DNA of 35,135 nt from Neochlamydia sp. AcF84 (GTDB taxonomy: Bacteria > Chlamydiota > Chlamydiia > Chlamydiales > Parachlamydiaceae). The stretch covers positions 1 to 35,135 of the forward strand of contig NZ_VJOT01000049.1 in assembly GCF_011087585.1 (NCBI RefSeq), given 5' to 3'. The translations under genes were made by a program, and so were the position numbers. Of this stretch, positions 14,901 to 23,377 are shown piece after piece. The notes beneath the pieces are model-generated. The model was not told the DNA's origin and searched no databases. It worked only from the letters and a program-made list of their open reading frames with translations. How positions within the stretch are numbered: the first letter of the stretch is position 1; each line of letters begins with the position of its first letter.

Positions 14901-17268
14901 TTATCTTTTTTAAAGCTCCATGATCCAAAGCAAACTGCTTTTCAACAAGATCTTGATCCTCAAAATCAAAGGGCTTAAGGAGAGGATTCATCACCTCTTT
15001 TTGCGCCTGATAATGAGAATAAGTTTTAAGACGCATGAATAAGACTAAGCTTATCCAATCTTTTAATCTTTCAGCGGAACCTTTCGTTATAATCTTTAAC
15101 TCGCTTAGATTATCAATCCTAGTAAAAGTGTCGGAAGCTGCTACTTTTTTAAGAAGAGACAGGCGGTCAAAGGCTAAATGAGGAAACCGATAAAAATCAT
15201 TTTTAACTTGAAAAAGCATGCCATGTCTGTCTAAATCACCCATTCCTGGATTAAAAGCTATCATATCACCTAACACAAGGTGCTGCTTAGCTAAATACTG
15301 GCGCAGATCAAGGTTATCTTGATAATACGTATTCGTATTAAGGATTTCTTGAATTTTTTCATTATAAGCTTTAGTTAATTGAAGATTGCCTAGCAAATGA
15401 GTAAAGGTTAGCAGTTCCATAGGAAGATGGGGCTCTTTTTCATGCCACCATTTACCATTTTTATCTTGAGCGATATATTGAGCCATCTTTTCAGGAGTTT
15501 GGATAAGTTCAAACGTCTTACCATTTCCTAAAGGAGTTTTACAGCCTTTCCCTTCTACCCCTGCTCCATCGAAAGCAAAGCCTCTTGGCGTAATGCCGTC
15601 AAAAAAACCTATGGCTTTTAAGCAAGGAATATTTAAAGCAGGAAGAATAGTTTCTCCTAAGTTGATCACTTGCAAGTGAAGTAGATTTGTCAGATTCTTA
15701 AAATACTTCTTATTTACAAGAGTATCTTCTTGTATAAGAAGGCCAAATTCTAGATCGGAATAAGGAGTCATCTCTTCCCTAGCTAGAGAACCGAAGCCTA
15801 TCATGGCATATTCACAAGGTGCAGGTCCTAGGACATCAATCGCCTGATTGACTAGAAAGCTAAAAAAGCCTTTTATACGCCGCACAACTTCCTGATAAAG
15901 CTCTCTTACTTGTTGAGGAGAAGGATTCTCTGGCAGAATTTGTATTTTCTTCTCTATTTCTTCTCTAAAATTTTTCAAGGTGTTACGATTACTTTCAAAT
16001 TGTCCTCTGTTTACCGCAGGATCGCAAGGTTTACCTTCACATTGTTTAGCAAGTAAATTTTGAGCTTGGGAAAGCCTATTTTTGATAATTTCTTGCCTTT
16101 CTCGAGGAGCTAGCCGTAGGGCATAATTGTAAAGCCCTGCTGCTTGTAAAAGAGTTTCTGACATTTCTTTTCTTAAGTAAATATCCCCTAATTTTTCAAT
16201 GCAAAAGCTTTCTTGGATAAGATCTTGCTCGTGAATAGCAATTTTTAAAGCTTGCGTATAGAATAGCTCCAATTCTTTTATCTTTTCTTCTGATAAAAGG
16301 TCATCGATTTCTAAACTTGCCAAATTTTTTTTAAATTCATTTTTAGATTTGAAATTAGAAAGAGGGATATTAGAAAAGTTTCTCAAATTTGAAAAAAGAG
16401 TAGAGGCTTGCTTTAAATGTTTCTGTGCATACACAAAGTGACCTCCTAAATCCACAATAAAAATAAACTCTTTAGGCCTTTCTTGTTGAAGGATAGTTTT
16501 CCATTCCTGCGATCTATTTTCTTCAAGTAAACCTAAGCCTTGCCCTGAGAAGATAACCCTATCATGAATCCCGCACCTTAACTGTTCTTCATTAACTGTT
16601 ATCAGCCTAATAGGAATAGACAAAGCCAGAGCTAATCGATCTCCTTCACCTAAGCCGCTTATCCATGCCGCTTTTCTTTTTATTTCTTCAGCTCTTTCGT
16701 TGTCTATATGTTTAATAAGCTCGGAGAGTACTTGTCTTAAATAAAAAATTTTATCTTCCCACTCCTCTAATAAAGGAATTTTTCTAGAAAGGCAGGCATA
16801 GCTTCCTAAAAAAGCGCTAAAGAAGCAGTCGCCATCACTAGCCACACCTTTTAATTCAAAGCCTTCTTCTTGTAGATAAGCTGCCGCAGCCTTTACTTTT
16901 GCTTGTATGGAATCACTAATGATAGTCGTAGAATCTTGCCATAAAAATTTAGCAATTTGAGCTTTATTCCACGGGCAAGAAGAAAGTTTTAAAAGATATT
17001 CCTTATCATTGCTGGCTTGCTTTTCTTCTTGGGAGTCAACTTCAAAGCTTGCTGAATAAAGCTTTTTCCATAAATTTGTTTGTTCAACTAATCGCTTCCA
17101 TTCTTTGCAGACTAAGCTTGCTTGGTATATGTCTTTGCGCCCCAGTTTTTCGAAGATCTCTAAGCTAATCTCGGTATAGGGGCCTAGTTTTCGATGCTGT
17201 TCTCTTTTTTCTATTTCCTTAAACGCAGGAAATATAAAGGGGTGGCTAGGTAAATTCTCTAAGTTCAT
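11989..17268 (-). CDS. giant F-box + OTU protease + nucleotidyltransferase-like + TPR protein
   Basis: This protein has 1759 residues. Residues 31-75 form an F-box (ISLEIFEKLGRKDIYQASLV, CKEWKRLVEQ, LWKKL). Residues 127-285 form an OTU-type cysteine protease: SDGDCFFSAF puts Asp145 and Cys148 in place, and LGGHFVYA gives His277. Residues 335-395 are TPR-like helices (CIEKLGDIYL). Residues 485-730 hold a DUF294/GlnD-like nucleotidyltransferase fold: GFGSLAREEMTPYSDLEFG (491-509), with acidic residues Asp505 and Glu507. From about 854 there is a TPR array of about 21 units of 42 residues. There is no signal peptide. F-box and OTU act in opposite directions on ubiquitin, so a host-targeted ubiquitin-editing effector is inferred. 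The last residues (RKRARQAKKSGRV) are out of frame with the repeat pattern: a two-base deletion near 12031 replaced the original end. The gene is divergent from the secretion operon. Confidence 0.9.
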   Translation of the reverse strand: MNLENLPSHPFIFPAFKEIEKREQHRKLGPYTEISLEIFEKLGRKDIYQASLVCKEWKRLVEQTNLWKKLYSASFEVDSQEEKQASNDKEYLLKLSSCPWNKAQIAKFLWQDSTTIISDSIQAKVKAAAAYLQEEGFELKGVASDGDCFFSAFLGSYACLSRKIPLLEEWEDKIFYLRQVLSELIKHIDNERAEEIKRKAAWISGLGEGDRLALALSIPIRLITVNEEQLRCGIHDRVIFSGQGLGLLEENRSQEWKTILQQERPKEFIFIVDLGGHFVYAQKHLKQASTLFSNLRNFSNIPLSNFKSKNEFKKNLASLEIDDLLSEEKIKELELFYTQALKIAIHEQDLIQESFCIEKLGDIYLRKEMSETLLQAAGLYNYALRLAPRERQEIIKNRLSQAQNLLAKQCEGKPCDPAVNRGQFESNRNTLKNFREEIEKKIQILPENPSPQQVRELYQEVVRRIKGFFSFLVNQAIDVLGPAPCEYAMIGFGSLAREEMTPYSDLEFGLLIQEDTLVNKKYFKNLTNLLHLQVINLGETILPALNIPCLKAIGFFDGITPRGFAFDGAGVEGKGCKTPLGNGKTFELIQTPEKMAQYIAQDKNGKWWHEKEPHLPMELLTFTHLLGNLQLTKAYNEKIQEILNTNTYYQDNLDLRQYLAKQHLVLGDMIAFNPGMGDLDRHGMLFQVKNDFYRFPHLAFDRLSLLKKVAASDTFTRIDNLSELKIITKGSAERLKDWISLVLFMRLKTYSHYQAQKEVMNPLLKPFDFEDQDLVEKQFALDHGALKKIRKIYRIFISFYQAIKEFLAGNEEKLKSSALKDTSPMAEGDILRRLFQHKKAKKYYLLAKKTNSQNSEVLNALGSIYYEQGSLDKALNYISKALTIDLKLWGENHPGVARDYNNLGLIYQGQGNLGKATEYSSKALAIDLKLFGENHFTVARDYHTLGEIYQDQGYLDKAADYINKALAIDLKVFGENHFAVARDYLTLGEIYQDQGKLEKAVDYINQALGIDLKFFGKNHYTVARDYHNLGGIYQGQGNLEKAADYINKALTIDLKLFGENHHTVARDYHNLGEIYQDLGNLEKAADYINKALIISLKLFGENHPRVARDYSTLGAIYQDQGKLDKAAEYSTKALAIDRKVFGKNHPRVARDYNSQGALHYDQGNLEKAAEYNSKALAIDRRLFGENHPNVAIRYNNLALIHTEQGNFDKGADYSTKALAITLKLYGENHPKMASCYNNLGEVYREQGDLEKAAAYLNKALVITLKLYGENHLVVASCYNNLGQVYQEQGNLEKSVDYINKAFAITLKLYGENHPKVAIGYNNLGAIYKAQGNLEKAADYINKALAITLKLYGENHPKVATRYNNLALIHTEQGNLDKGVEYSKKALAITLKLYGENHPKMATRYNNLALIHTEQGNLEKAADYINKAVAITLKLYGENHPKVAICYINLGALYKKQGELDKAAENTRKSLAINLKLFGENHPSIAKNYNILGTIHYQQGNIEDTIYYVKKALAINLKLFSENHSIVAADYANLGQIYREQHDLKQAANYIKKSLAINLKLFGKNHLLVVRDNSNLGAIYKEQGKLDKAAEYIKKSLSINLKLWGENHLHLVTCYNNLAQLYHAQSKLDKAVKYSHKALIISLNLIGENHLQTAICYLNLGVIYQAQGYLGKAAKYAKKSLVINLKLFDENHFSVAKNYNILGGIYYQQGNMEKATYYTKKSLAVKLKLLGDNHPLVAIDYSNLGQIRKRARQAKKSGRV
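12013..14658 (-). repeat. TPR-coding tandem repeat, about 21 units of 126 bp
   Basis: Each 126-base unit encodes 42 residues of the kinesin-light-chain TPR type: LxKAxxYxxKALxIxLKLxGENHPxVAxxYNNLGxIYxxQGN. Units 8-14 (about 12,900-13,780) are much more alike than the rest, for example repeated ITLKLYGENHPK and IHTEQGN, which suggests recent expansion or homogenisation. The array is coding and is not a CRISPR. Confidence 0.9.
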
Positions 17269-17774
17269 TCTCTTACCTACCTTCTAGTTTTACTTATCTT
17301 TCAATACCTAGTTAATATTGGCTTCATTGTTTAATTTTCAAAATAAAAAACCACTTATAAACATAACGCTTATATTTTTTCTCTCTAAAATAAAAAATCT
17401 CCCCCCTTTCAACATAACATTCAGGTTATTAAGGACTAAAAAAACTGCTTGCATAAGACAGAGGCGCAAGAATATCCCTTAATAAAAAGGAGAAGAAAAC
17501 AAAATCAAATTTTACTAAAAAAGAGTAGCTAATAAGATAGGTTTGACAGGCTCCGAACCCTTCAAAAGCTCCAGGCGCTTACTAGAGAAACAGGCGCAAA
17601 AAATTTGCACTTAAATTTAGCTTAATTTAAGGTATCTAACCTTTTTCATTAAGGTTATTTATAGCCCTTTCTTTCACTCCTATAACCTACTAAATTTCAT
17701 AAATCTAATAAAATTTCTCCATCAAAATGAGAGGGATCCGTTATAATTCTTCTTTGGTAACTATAAAGTGTTAT
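17269..17774. other. divergent intergenic region
   Basis: About 500 AT-rich bases between the giant TPR gene and the secretion operon, which point away from each other, so both promoters should lie here. One plus-strand candidate is TTGCAC (about 17,607) and TAAGGT 17 bases later, but it is weak. No hairpin, tRNA or small gene was seen. Confidence 0.5.
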
Positions 17775-19190
17775 ATGGAAAAAAAATGGCTTTTTGGCGT
17801 TAATGTGGGAATGGCTTTTACAGTTATGGCGCTATTGATAAGTGCTTTAGCCTATCGATGGGCTCGTCCTCTTGAAATTCCTGTCAACACGCTTACTGAT
17901 ATAAAAAGAAATTTACCCCGGAACAGCTATAGCCAACCTCAAGAGGCTTACGATGCGATCAGGCAGTCTATTTTTCAGCTAAAACATTCCCCTATCACCA
18001 TGCAGCTGCCAGATTTACGCAAGCATCTAATTTACTATGGCACAAATGATCGACCCGATGCAAAAGAAGCTCTTCCTTTGCTTCATTTTGCTTTTAATGG
18101 AAACCCTTCGGTTTCCTCAATTTCCCCGGGAGAGAAAATGTATATTTCTTATAATCGCCAGGCAAATCCCTCGCAATACGTGTTCAATCCTGACAATCTC
18201 CCGACCCCCCTTTGGCTTCAAGCTACAGCAAACGATCAAGAGGCTAGCATAAAAGTCAATATGATAGATGATAAAGGTCAGATTATTCAGGAACCTTGCT
18301 CTTACACTGAGTTTACTTTGCCTAAGAAAGAATATGTGCGTGTGCATGTTCCCTGGGAAATAGGGAAATGGCGCGTTGACGGCAGCTTATTAGCCCGCCA
18401 AAAAGCACGATGGTATGGTATTGATCGTTTTTTAGAAGATCATGGAGGCAGCGAGCATAGCCTAAACATGGGTAAGCAAAGGCTTGATTTTGGCGAAGGT
18501 GAAGGGGTTTATTCACTGTTTGTTGGCTTAGGGGATGCATTGATATGGAAAGAGGATCAATGGAAACTTGTCAATCCAGGGATGGATTCTTTAGGTTACC
18601 CGTTATTAGTTATCAAAAAAATTGATGATCGTTTAATGCAGCTAGAGCTTTGGGATATAGAGGGGCGTTCCAAAATAGCTCTTAATCTTCTAAAATCCTC
18701 TGAACCTTGGATGCCTCAGAATGCCTTACAAAACTTTAAATTTTTAGGATCCCATACTCATTCTCAATTTGTTTTTGAAATTAGTAAAAAAAGAATCTTA
18801 TTAAAGCCTAAAGACTGGTTAATCTTAACCAGTAGCGGATGGAAAAAAATAAGTAAGCCTCAAGAGGTTGATGACTATGTATCCCGCAAATTGGTGGGCA
18901 TATTATTTATATTTGGGGGTATCGAACGTAAAAATGAGCAACAATTATTAGTAGGAACTCTTTATAATTCGTCGCGCTCGGAAGCTAAGCCCTTGGAGCT
19001 TCCTATTAATTCTGCATTTTTAGGTAGGAGAAAAGCAGAAGAAAAGGAAAAAGACCTACCATCCCATAACTCTTTGCCGTCAGACTCTTCCCCTGTGGAT
19101 CTAAATTCTCCCCCACCTCTCCCTATAATATCTAAAAGATTTGAAACTGAAAAAACTCTGAAACCCTTGAATAGCTATGAAAACAACTAA
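17775..19190 (+). CDS. single-pass membrane protein opening the gsp operon (possible GspC-like)
   Basis: This encodes 471 residues from the ATG at 17775 (MEKKWLFGVNVG). The frame extends to an ATG at 17727, which would add 16 residues with no membrane-protein logic. A membrane segment follows at about residues 9-27 (NVGMAFTVMALLISALAYRW), then a long presumed periplasmic region, and a Pro/Ser-rich end (PSHNSLPSDSSPVDLNSPPP). The first half has beta-rich stretches. It overlaps gspD by 14 bases, so it is translationally coupled to it. In Chlamydia a conserved hypothetical gene also precedes gspD. By topology and position it could serve as GspC, which links the inner-membrane platform to the secretin, but no GspC homology-region motif was recognised. 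The function is unproven. Confidence 0.78.
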   Translation: MEKKWLFGVNVGMAFTVMALLISALAYRWARPLEIPVNTLTDIKRNLPRNSYSQPQEAYDAIRQSIFQLKHSPITMQLPDLRKHLIYYGTNDRPDAKEALPLLHFAFNGNPSVSSISPGEKMYISYNRQANPSQYVFNPDNLPTPLWLQATANDQEASIKVNMIDDKGQIIQEPCSYTEFTLPKKEYVRVHVPWEIGKWRVDGSLLARQKARWYGIDRFLEDHGGSEHSLNMGKQRLDFGEGEGVYSLFVGLGDALIWKEDQWKLVNPGMDSLGYPLLVIKKIDDRLMQLELWDIEGRSKIALNLLKSSEPWMPQNALQNFKFLGSHTHSQFVFEISKKRILLKPKDWLILTSSGWKKISKPQEVDDYVSRKLVGILFIFGGIERKNEQQLLVGTLYNSSRSEAKPLELPINSAFLGRRKAEEKEKDLPSHNSLPSDSSPVDLNSPPPLPIISKRFETEKTLKPLNSYENN

Positions 19191-21756
19191 CAATTTCTTT
19201 TGCTTTTTCTTATTAAGCATTTTTATTTTCTTAACAAGGGTATTATCACCTTTATGGGGGCAAACAATTGCTGAGAAAAAAGCTAGTTTTACGCAAAACA
19301 GTAATGATCTCCATCCAGAGATGCAAGAATATTTAAGGGATATCAATCGTGAGCTAAAAGAGCAACAAAGCCAGCTGCGCAATTTATATGCAGAAGTGGA
19401 AAAACTCTATAACATAAATGCTCCTGAAGAGGCTTACCACAAGCTTTTAACTCAGATTAACACCTTACGTCAAAGCATTCAAGATACCCAAAAAGGATGG
19501 CAGCAACTGTCGGCTGAAATGGCATCTACAGAAGGTTACTCTTTATGGCATCAACCTGACACTAATATTGGACAACTTGTTATCGACTATGGTTCTCAAA
19601 ATTATGTTTATTTGCTTTCCCCTGAGATTGCAATGGTAAAATTAAGTGTGGATTCTAATCTCCCTATTCCCCGGGCCTCGTGGGATGAAATGTTGGAATT
19701 AATTCTTGTACAAAACGGCATAGGTTTTAAACAGCTGAATGCTTACCTGCGCCAACTCTATTTTCTTAAGCAAGATAAATCGAATTTAAAGATGATCACT
19801 AATAAGCGAGAAGATTTAGACCTTCTACCTGCAGAAGCGCGTGTTCTTTTTATGCTTTCCCCTGAAGTTGCCGAAATTAAACGTGTTTGGCATTTTTTAG
19901 ATAAATTTATCAACCCTACCACTACCGTTCTACAGCTGATTGGTCGAGATATTTTAGTGGTAGCGCCTAAGATAGATCTTCAAGAACTGCTCAAGCTCTA
20001 TGACTTTATCTCTGCCAACCGGGGAGATAAAGAATACAAGCTCATTCCTTTAAAACGTATTGCGGCTGAAGAGATGAGTAAAGTTCTCTCCGCAGTTTTC
20101 GATCAACTCTCGGGAACCTCTCCTTCTTTGGGAAAAATTTCTGAAAGAAATGAAAAAATATCAGCTCATTTAGATCTTTCACAGGTAGCCAACAACTTTT
20201 CCTCAGAATATAACAGCTCGACGGTAGAAGCTAACAGCCTGCGTATTATTCCTCTTAGCAACTCGGCTCCTGCCCTTTTTCTTTATGGAACAAATGAAGA
20301 GATTAAAAGAGCGGAAAAAATTATTTGCGAAGTAGAAAGCCATATGGGAGGAGTTAGCGAAAAAGTCATCCATTGGTACACTACACGCCATTCTGACCCT
20401 CTTAAATTGGCCGATATGCTTCTCAAAGTCTATGCTTTGATGGTTCAGCAACGTCCCGGCATGCGCACTGATAATCAAGCTTTCTCTGAATCATCTTCTC
20501 CTGAGCTTGCTGCCTCCTCGAATGGAAAAAAAGAATTAAATAACGGCTCTCCTTTCAATGCTTTTGAGGGAGGCTACTATTTAAATGACCGTTACATCGT
20601 TAATCCGGATCCTTACGAGGAAAGCAACCGTGCTATCGATCCCAATGAGGGCCGTACCAACTTTATAGTGGATCCAAAAACAGGAGCCATTGTCATGGTA
20701 GTAGAAGCTGAGCTTCTTCCCAAGCTTAAGGAATTGATTAGAAAATTAGACATTCCTAAAAAAATGGTACAGATCGAAATTCTTCTTTTTGAAAAAAGAA
20801 TTAGCAATCAGGATAATATTGGCTTAAATTTATTAAAGATTGGCTCGGATGCTTTAAATGCTCATGCAACTGGCTTAGACTATAACGTCAACTTTTTCCA
20901 ACCTCTCGTTAATAAAGTCTTGCCTGATAATAGAGGCATTACCACCTTTTTTATGAATCGGAAAAAATCAAGTAGGATTCCTGCCTATGATGCAGTGTAT
21001 CAATTTTTAATTTCCCAAGAAGATATATCCATCAACGCCAGCCCTTCAGTATTGACTTTAAATCAAACGCAAGCCCATATCGCCATCGAAGATGAGATTA
21101 CTGTTAATACAGGAGTTATCATTACTCCTGTCACTAACACCACTGCCCTTAACAATACCTTCGCTCGTGCACGTTACGGGATTAGAATTGACATCACTCC
21201 TATCATCCATACGAGCCACGAAGGATTAGGGGGAGAGCCTAATAGCAATTTTGACGATCATGAAGAGGAAGGCGATTCTATTACTCTTCAAACAGATCTG
21301 GTCTTTGAAACAATTAATGGTGGCCTTAATCCCTCGCAGCCTGATGTAACTAGGCGAGTGATTAACAATGAAGTTCGCATCCCTGATGGCCAAACGGTTA
21401 TTTTAGGGGGATTAAGAAGAAAAATTACCGATGATGCTAAAGATTCTATTCCTTTTTTAGGAGAAATTCCTGGTCTAGGCAAGCTTTTTAGCTCAACTGC
21501 AATGACGGATAATAGTGTGGAGATGTTTATCTGTATTACTCCCAAAATTGTTGCCGACCCTAAAGAAGATCTTGAGCTTTATCGCTATCGCGAGCTCACA
21601 CGCCGTCCAGGAGATATTCCTTCTTTCTTGTATGCCCTTGAAGAAGCAAAAAATGCTGAAAAAGATCGCTTATTACGAGGCACGGTACAGCTTCTCTTTG
21701 GAAGAGAACAAGAGCGCTGCGAGCCTTTACCTTTGGGAGAATATGACGGAAGATAA
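19177..21756 (+). CDS. gspD: type II secretion secretin
   Basis: This encodes 859 residues. A signal peptide spans about residues 1-29 (MKTTNNFFCFFLLSIFIFL, ending near LWGQT). Residues 40-110 are a coiled coil (NRELKEQQSQLRNLYAEVEKL). N-domain-like segments follow (YKLIPLKRIAAEEMSKVLSA, LFLYGTNEEIKRAEKII, PKLKELIRKLDIPKKMVQIE). The C-terminal secretin core runs from about 530 to 825, with IPDGQTVILGGLRR (about 734-747), IPFLGEIPGLGKLF and FICITPKIV. GspD forms the outer-membrane channel through which folded proteins leave. The N-terminal coiled coil is unusual for GspD and may replace other contacts. The start overlaps the upstream gene by 14 bases, and the end overlaps gspE by 14 bases. The family is secure. 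Confidence 0.95.
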   Translation: MKTTNNFFCFFLLSIFIFLTRVLSPLWGQTIAEKKASFTQNSNDLHPEMQEYLRDINRELKEQQSQLRNLYAEVEKLYNINAPEEAYHKLLTQINTLRQSIQDTQKGWQQLSAEMASTEGYSLWHQPDTNIGQLVIDYGSQNYVYLLSPEIAMVKLSVDSNLPIPRASWDEMLELILVQNGIGFKQLNAYLRQLYFLKQDKSNLKMITNKREDLDLLPAEARVLFMLSPEVAEIKRVWHFLDKFINPTTTVLQLIGRDILVVAPKIDLQELLKLYDFISANRGDKEYKLIPLKRIAAEEMSKVLSAVFDQLSGTSPSLGKISERNEKISAHLDLSQVANNFSSEYNSSTVEANSLRIIPLSNSAPALFLYGTNEEIKRAEKIICEVESHMGGVSEKVIHWYTTRHSDPLKLADMLLKVYALMVQQRPGMRTDNQAFSESSSPELAASSNGKKELNNGSPFNAFEGGYYLNDRYIVNPDPYEESNRAIDPNEGRTNFIVDPKTGAIVMVVEAELLPKLKELIRKLDIPKKMVQIEILLFEKRISNQDNIGLNLLKIGSDALNAHATGLDYNVNFFQPLVNKVLPDNRGITTFFMNRKKSSRIPAYDAVYQFLISQEDISINASPSVLTLNQTQAHIAIEDEITVNTGVIITPVTNTTALNNTFARARYGIRIDITPIIHTSHEGLGGEPNSNFDDHEEEGDSITLQTDLVFETINGGLNPSQPDVTRRVINNEVRIPDGQTVILGGLRRKITDDAKDSIPFLGEIPGLGKLFSSTAMTDNSVEMFICITPKIVADPKEDLELYRYRELTRRPGDIPSFLYALEEAKNAEKDRLLRGTVQLLFGREQERCEPLPLGEYDGR

Positions 21757-23371
21757 ATATATAACCTCAGGCCAAATGCATTCAAAAAAAGAAGCGCCCA
21801 AGCAAAATGATGACCATAATCGCCATCTTGCTCTTCAATTTGGCATGGTTATTTATAATGATCTTTCCTCCTTTCGTATCTCTAAAGAACTAATTAAAAA
21901 AATCCCTTATACTTTTGCTAAGAAAAATTTTATCCTTCCTCTTCAAGAAGATAAAGAGAGGGTGTTAGTTGTTATAGCAGATCCCTTACACCTTGAAGCT
22001 TTGGAAGAACTCCGTTTTATTCTCAACAAGACAATCAAAGCCGCTTATTGCCCTAAAGATGTGATTCTTGCTTCGATCAACGATTGCTATAATTTAGAAC
22101 ATGGCGAAGCTTCAGAGATGCTCGCTCACCTCACGCGCGGTGATGAACGGGTAGAAGCTGAAATTGAAATATATGACCTTCTAGACAATAGCCAGCATCA
22201 AGCCCCTATCGTCAAAGTTATCAACTTAATTTTAACAGAAGCTATCCAACAAGGCGCCTCTGATATCCATTTTGAGCCTTCTGAAAATGGTTTACGCGTA
22301 AGATATCGCATCGATGGAGTCTTACAAGCTCGTCATAGTCCTGCTCCTGATCAGCAAGCTCAGCTGCTCACACGTATAAAGGTGATGTCTAGACTCGACA
22401 TTGCTGAGCATAGGCTACCTCAGGACGGACGCCTCAAGCTAAAGATGGGACGCCGCGAGATTGATTTTCGCGTCAGCACAGTTCCTGTATCTGGCGGAGA
22501 GCGTATTGTCATGCGTATTCTTGATAAAGGCAATGTCATTTTAGGGCTAGATAAAATTGGCATGCCCCCTAATTGCTATAAGGACTTCAGAAAATTAATC
22601 GCCGTGCCCGAAGGCATTATACTTGTGACCGGGCCTACCGGAAGTGGTAAAACCACAACATTATATAGCGCTATTTGCGAGATGTATAATGATGAAACCA
22701 ATATCATGACGATTGAAGATCCCGTAGAGTATAATTTGAAAGGGATCGCTCAAATAGGAGTCCATCCAAAAATCAAGTTAGATTTTGCTACAGGCTTACG
22801 GCATATCTTAAGGCAAGACCCAGACATCATTATGATTGGCGAAATCCGCGATAAAGAAACCGCAGAGATTGCTATTCAAGCTTCTCTTACCGGCCATCTT
22901 GTATTGAGTACCCTTCATACCAATGATGCTCCCTCTGCCATCACCCGTCTTGTCGATATGGGCATCGAGCCCTATTTGCTCTCCTCTTGTATTATTGGCG
23001 TACTAGCCCAACGTCTTGTACGCAAAATATGTCCTCATTGCAAAACTTTTTATACTCCTACAGATCAAGAAATACAAAATATAGGCTTAAAAAAAGAAGA
23101 TTTATCGGAAGGGCATCTTTTCCATGGTACAGGCTGCCAGGCATGCTATGGTTCAGGATATAAAGGACGCCACGGTATTTATGAATTAATGCTTGTCAAC
23201 CATGCCATCAAGCAGCAAATCGTTAAAAGCCCTGACGCGGTAGAGCTGCGAAGAGTGGCTTTACATGCAGGTATGATGAGCCTATTAAGTCATGGCAGCC
23301 TTCTAACTAAGCAAGGGATTACCACTGTCGCTGAAGTTTTGCGTACCACGCGTGGCGTTGAGGAGGGCTAA
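21743..23371 (+). CDS. gspE: type II secretion ATPase
   Basis: This encodes 542 residues from the ATG at 21743, with GGGAGA directly upstream. A longer frame opens at 21515 inside gspD but is only the gspD sequence read in another frame. The N-domain (to about 170) binds the inner-membrane platform. The ATPase core has SDIHFEPSENGLRVRYRIDG near 168-190, Walker A GPTGSGKTTTLY at about 297, the Asp box IMTIEDPVEYNL, Walker B IIMIGEIRDKETAEIA at about 363 and the His box LSTLHTNDAPSA. The zinc site is complete: CPHC near 430 and GCQAC near 464. It powers assembly of the pseudopilus. The start overlaps gspD by 14 bases, so the two are coupled. Confidence 0.97.
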   Translation: MTEDKYITSGQMHSKKEAPKQNDDHNRHLALQFGMVIYNDLSSFRISKELIKKIPYTFAKKNFILPLQEDKERVLVVIADPLHLEALEELRFILNKTIKAAYCPKDVILASINDCYNLEHGEASEMLAHLTRGDERVEAEIEIYDLLDNSQHQAPIVKVINLILTEAIQQGASDIHFEPSENGLRVRYRIDGVLQARHSPAPDQQAQLLTRIKVMSRLDIAEHRLPQDGRLKLKMGRREIDFRVSTVPVSGGERIVMRILDKGNVILGLDKIGMPPNCYKDFRKLIAVPEGIILVTGPTGSGKTTTLYSAICEMYNDETNIMTIEDPVEYNLKGIAQIGVHPKIKLDFATGLRHILRQDPDIIMIGEIRDKETAEIAIQASLTGHLVLSTLHTNDAPSAITRLVDMGIEPYLLSSCIIGVLAQRLVRKICPHCKTFYTPTDQEIQNIGLKKEDLSEGHLFHGTGCQACYGSGYKGRHGIYELMLVNHAIKQQIVKSPDAVELRRVALHAGMMSLLSHGSLLTKQGITTVAEVLRTTRGVEEG

Positions 23372-23377
23372 GACTTT

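Noticed and set aside
21515-21742. N-terminal extension of gspE
   Set aside because: The 76 extra residues are the gspD coding sequence read in another frame; a good ribosome site precedes 21743.
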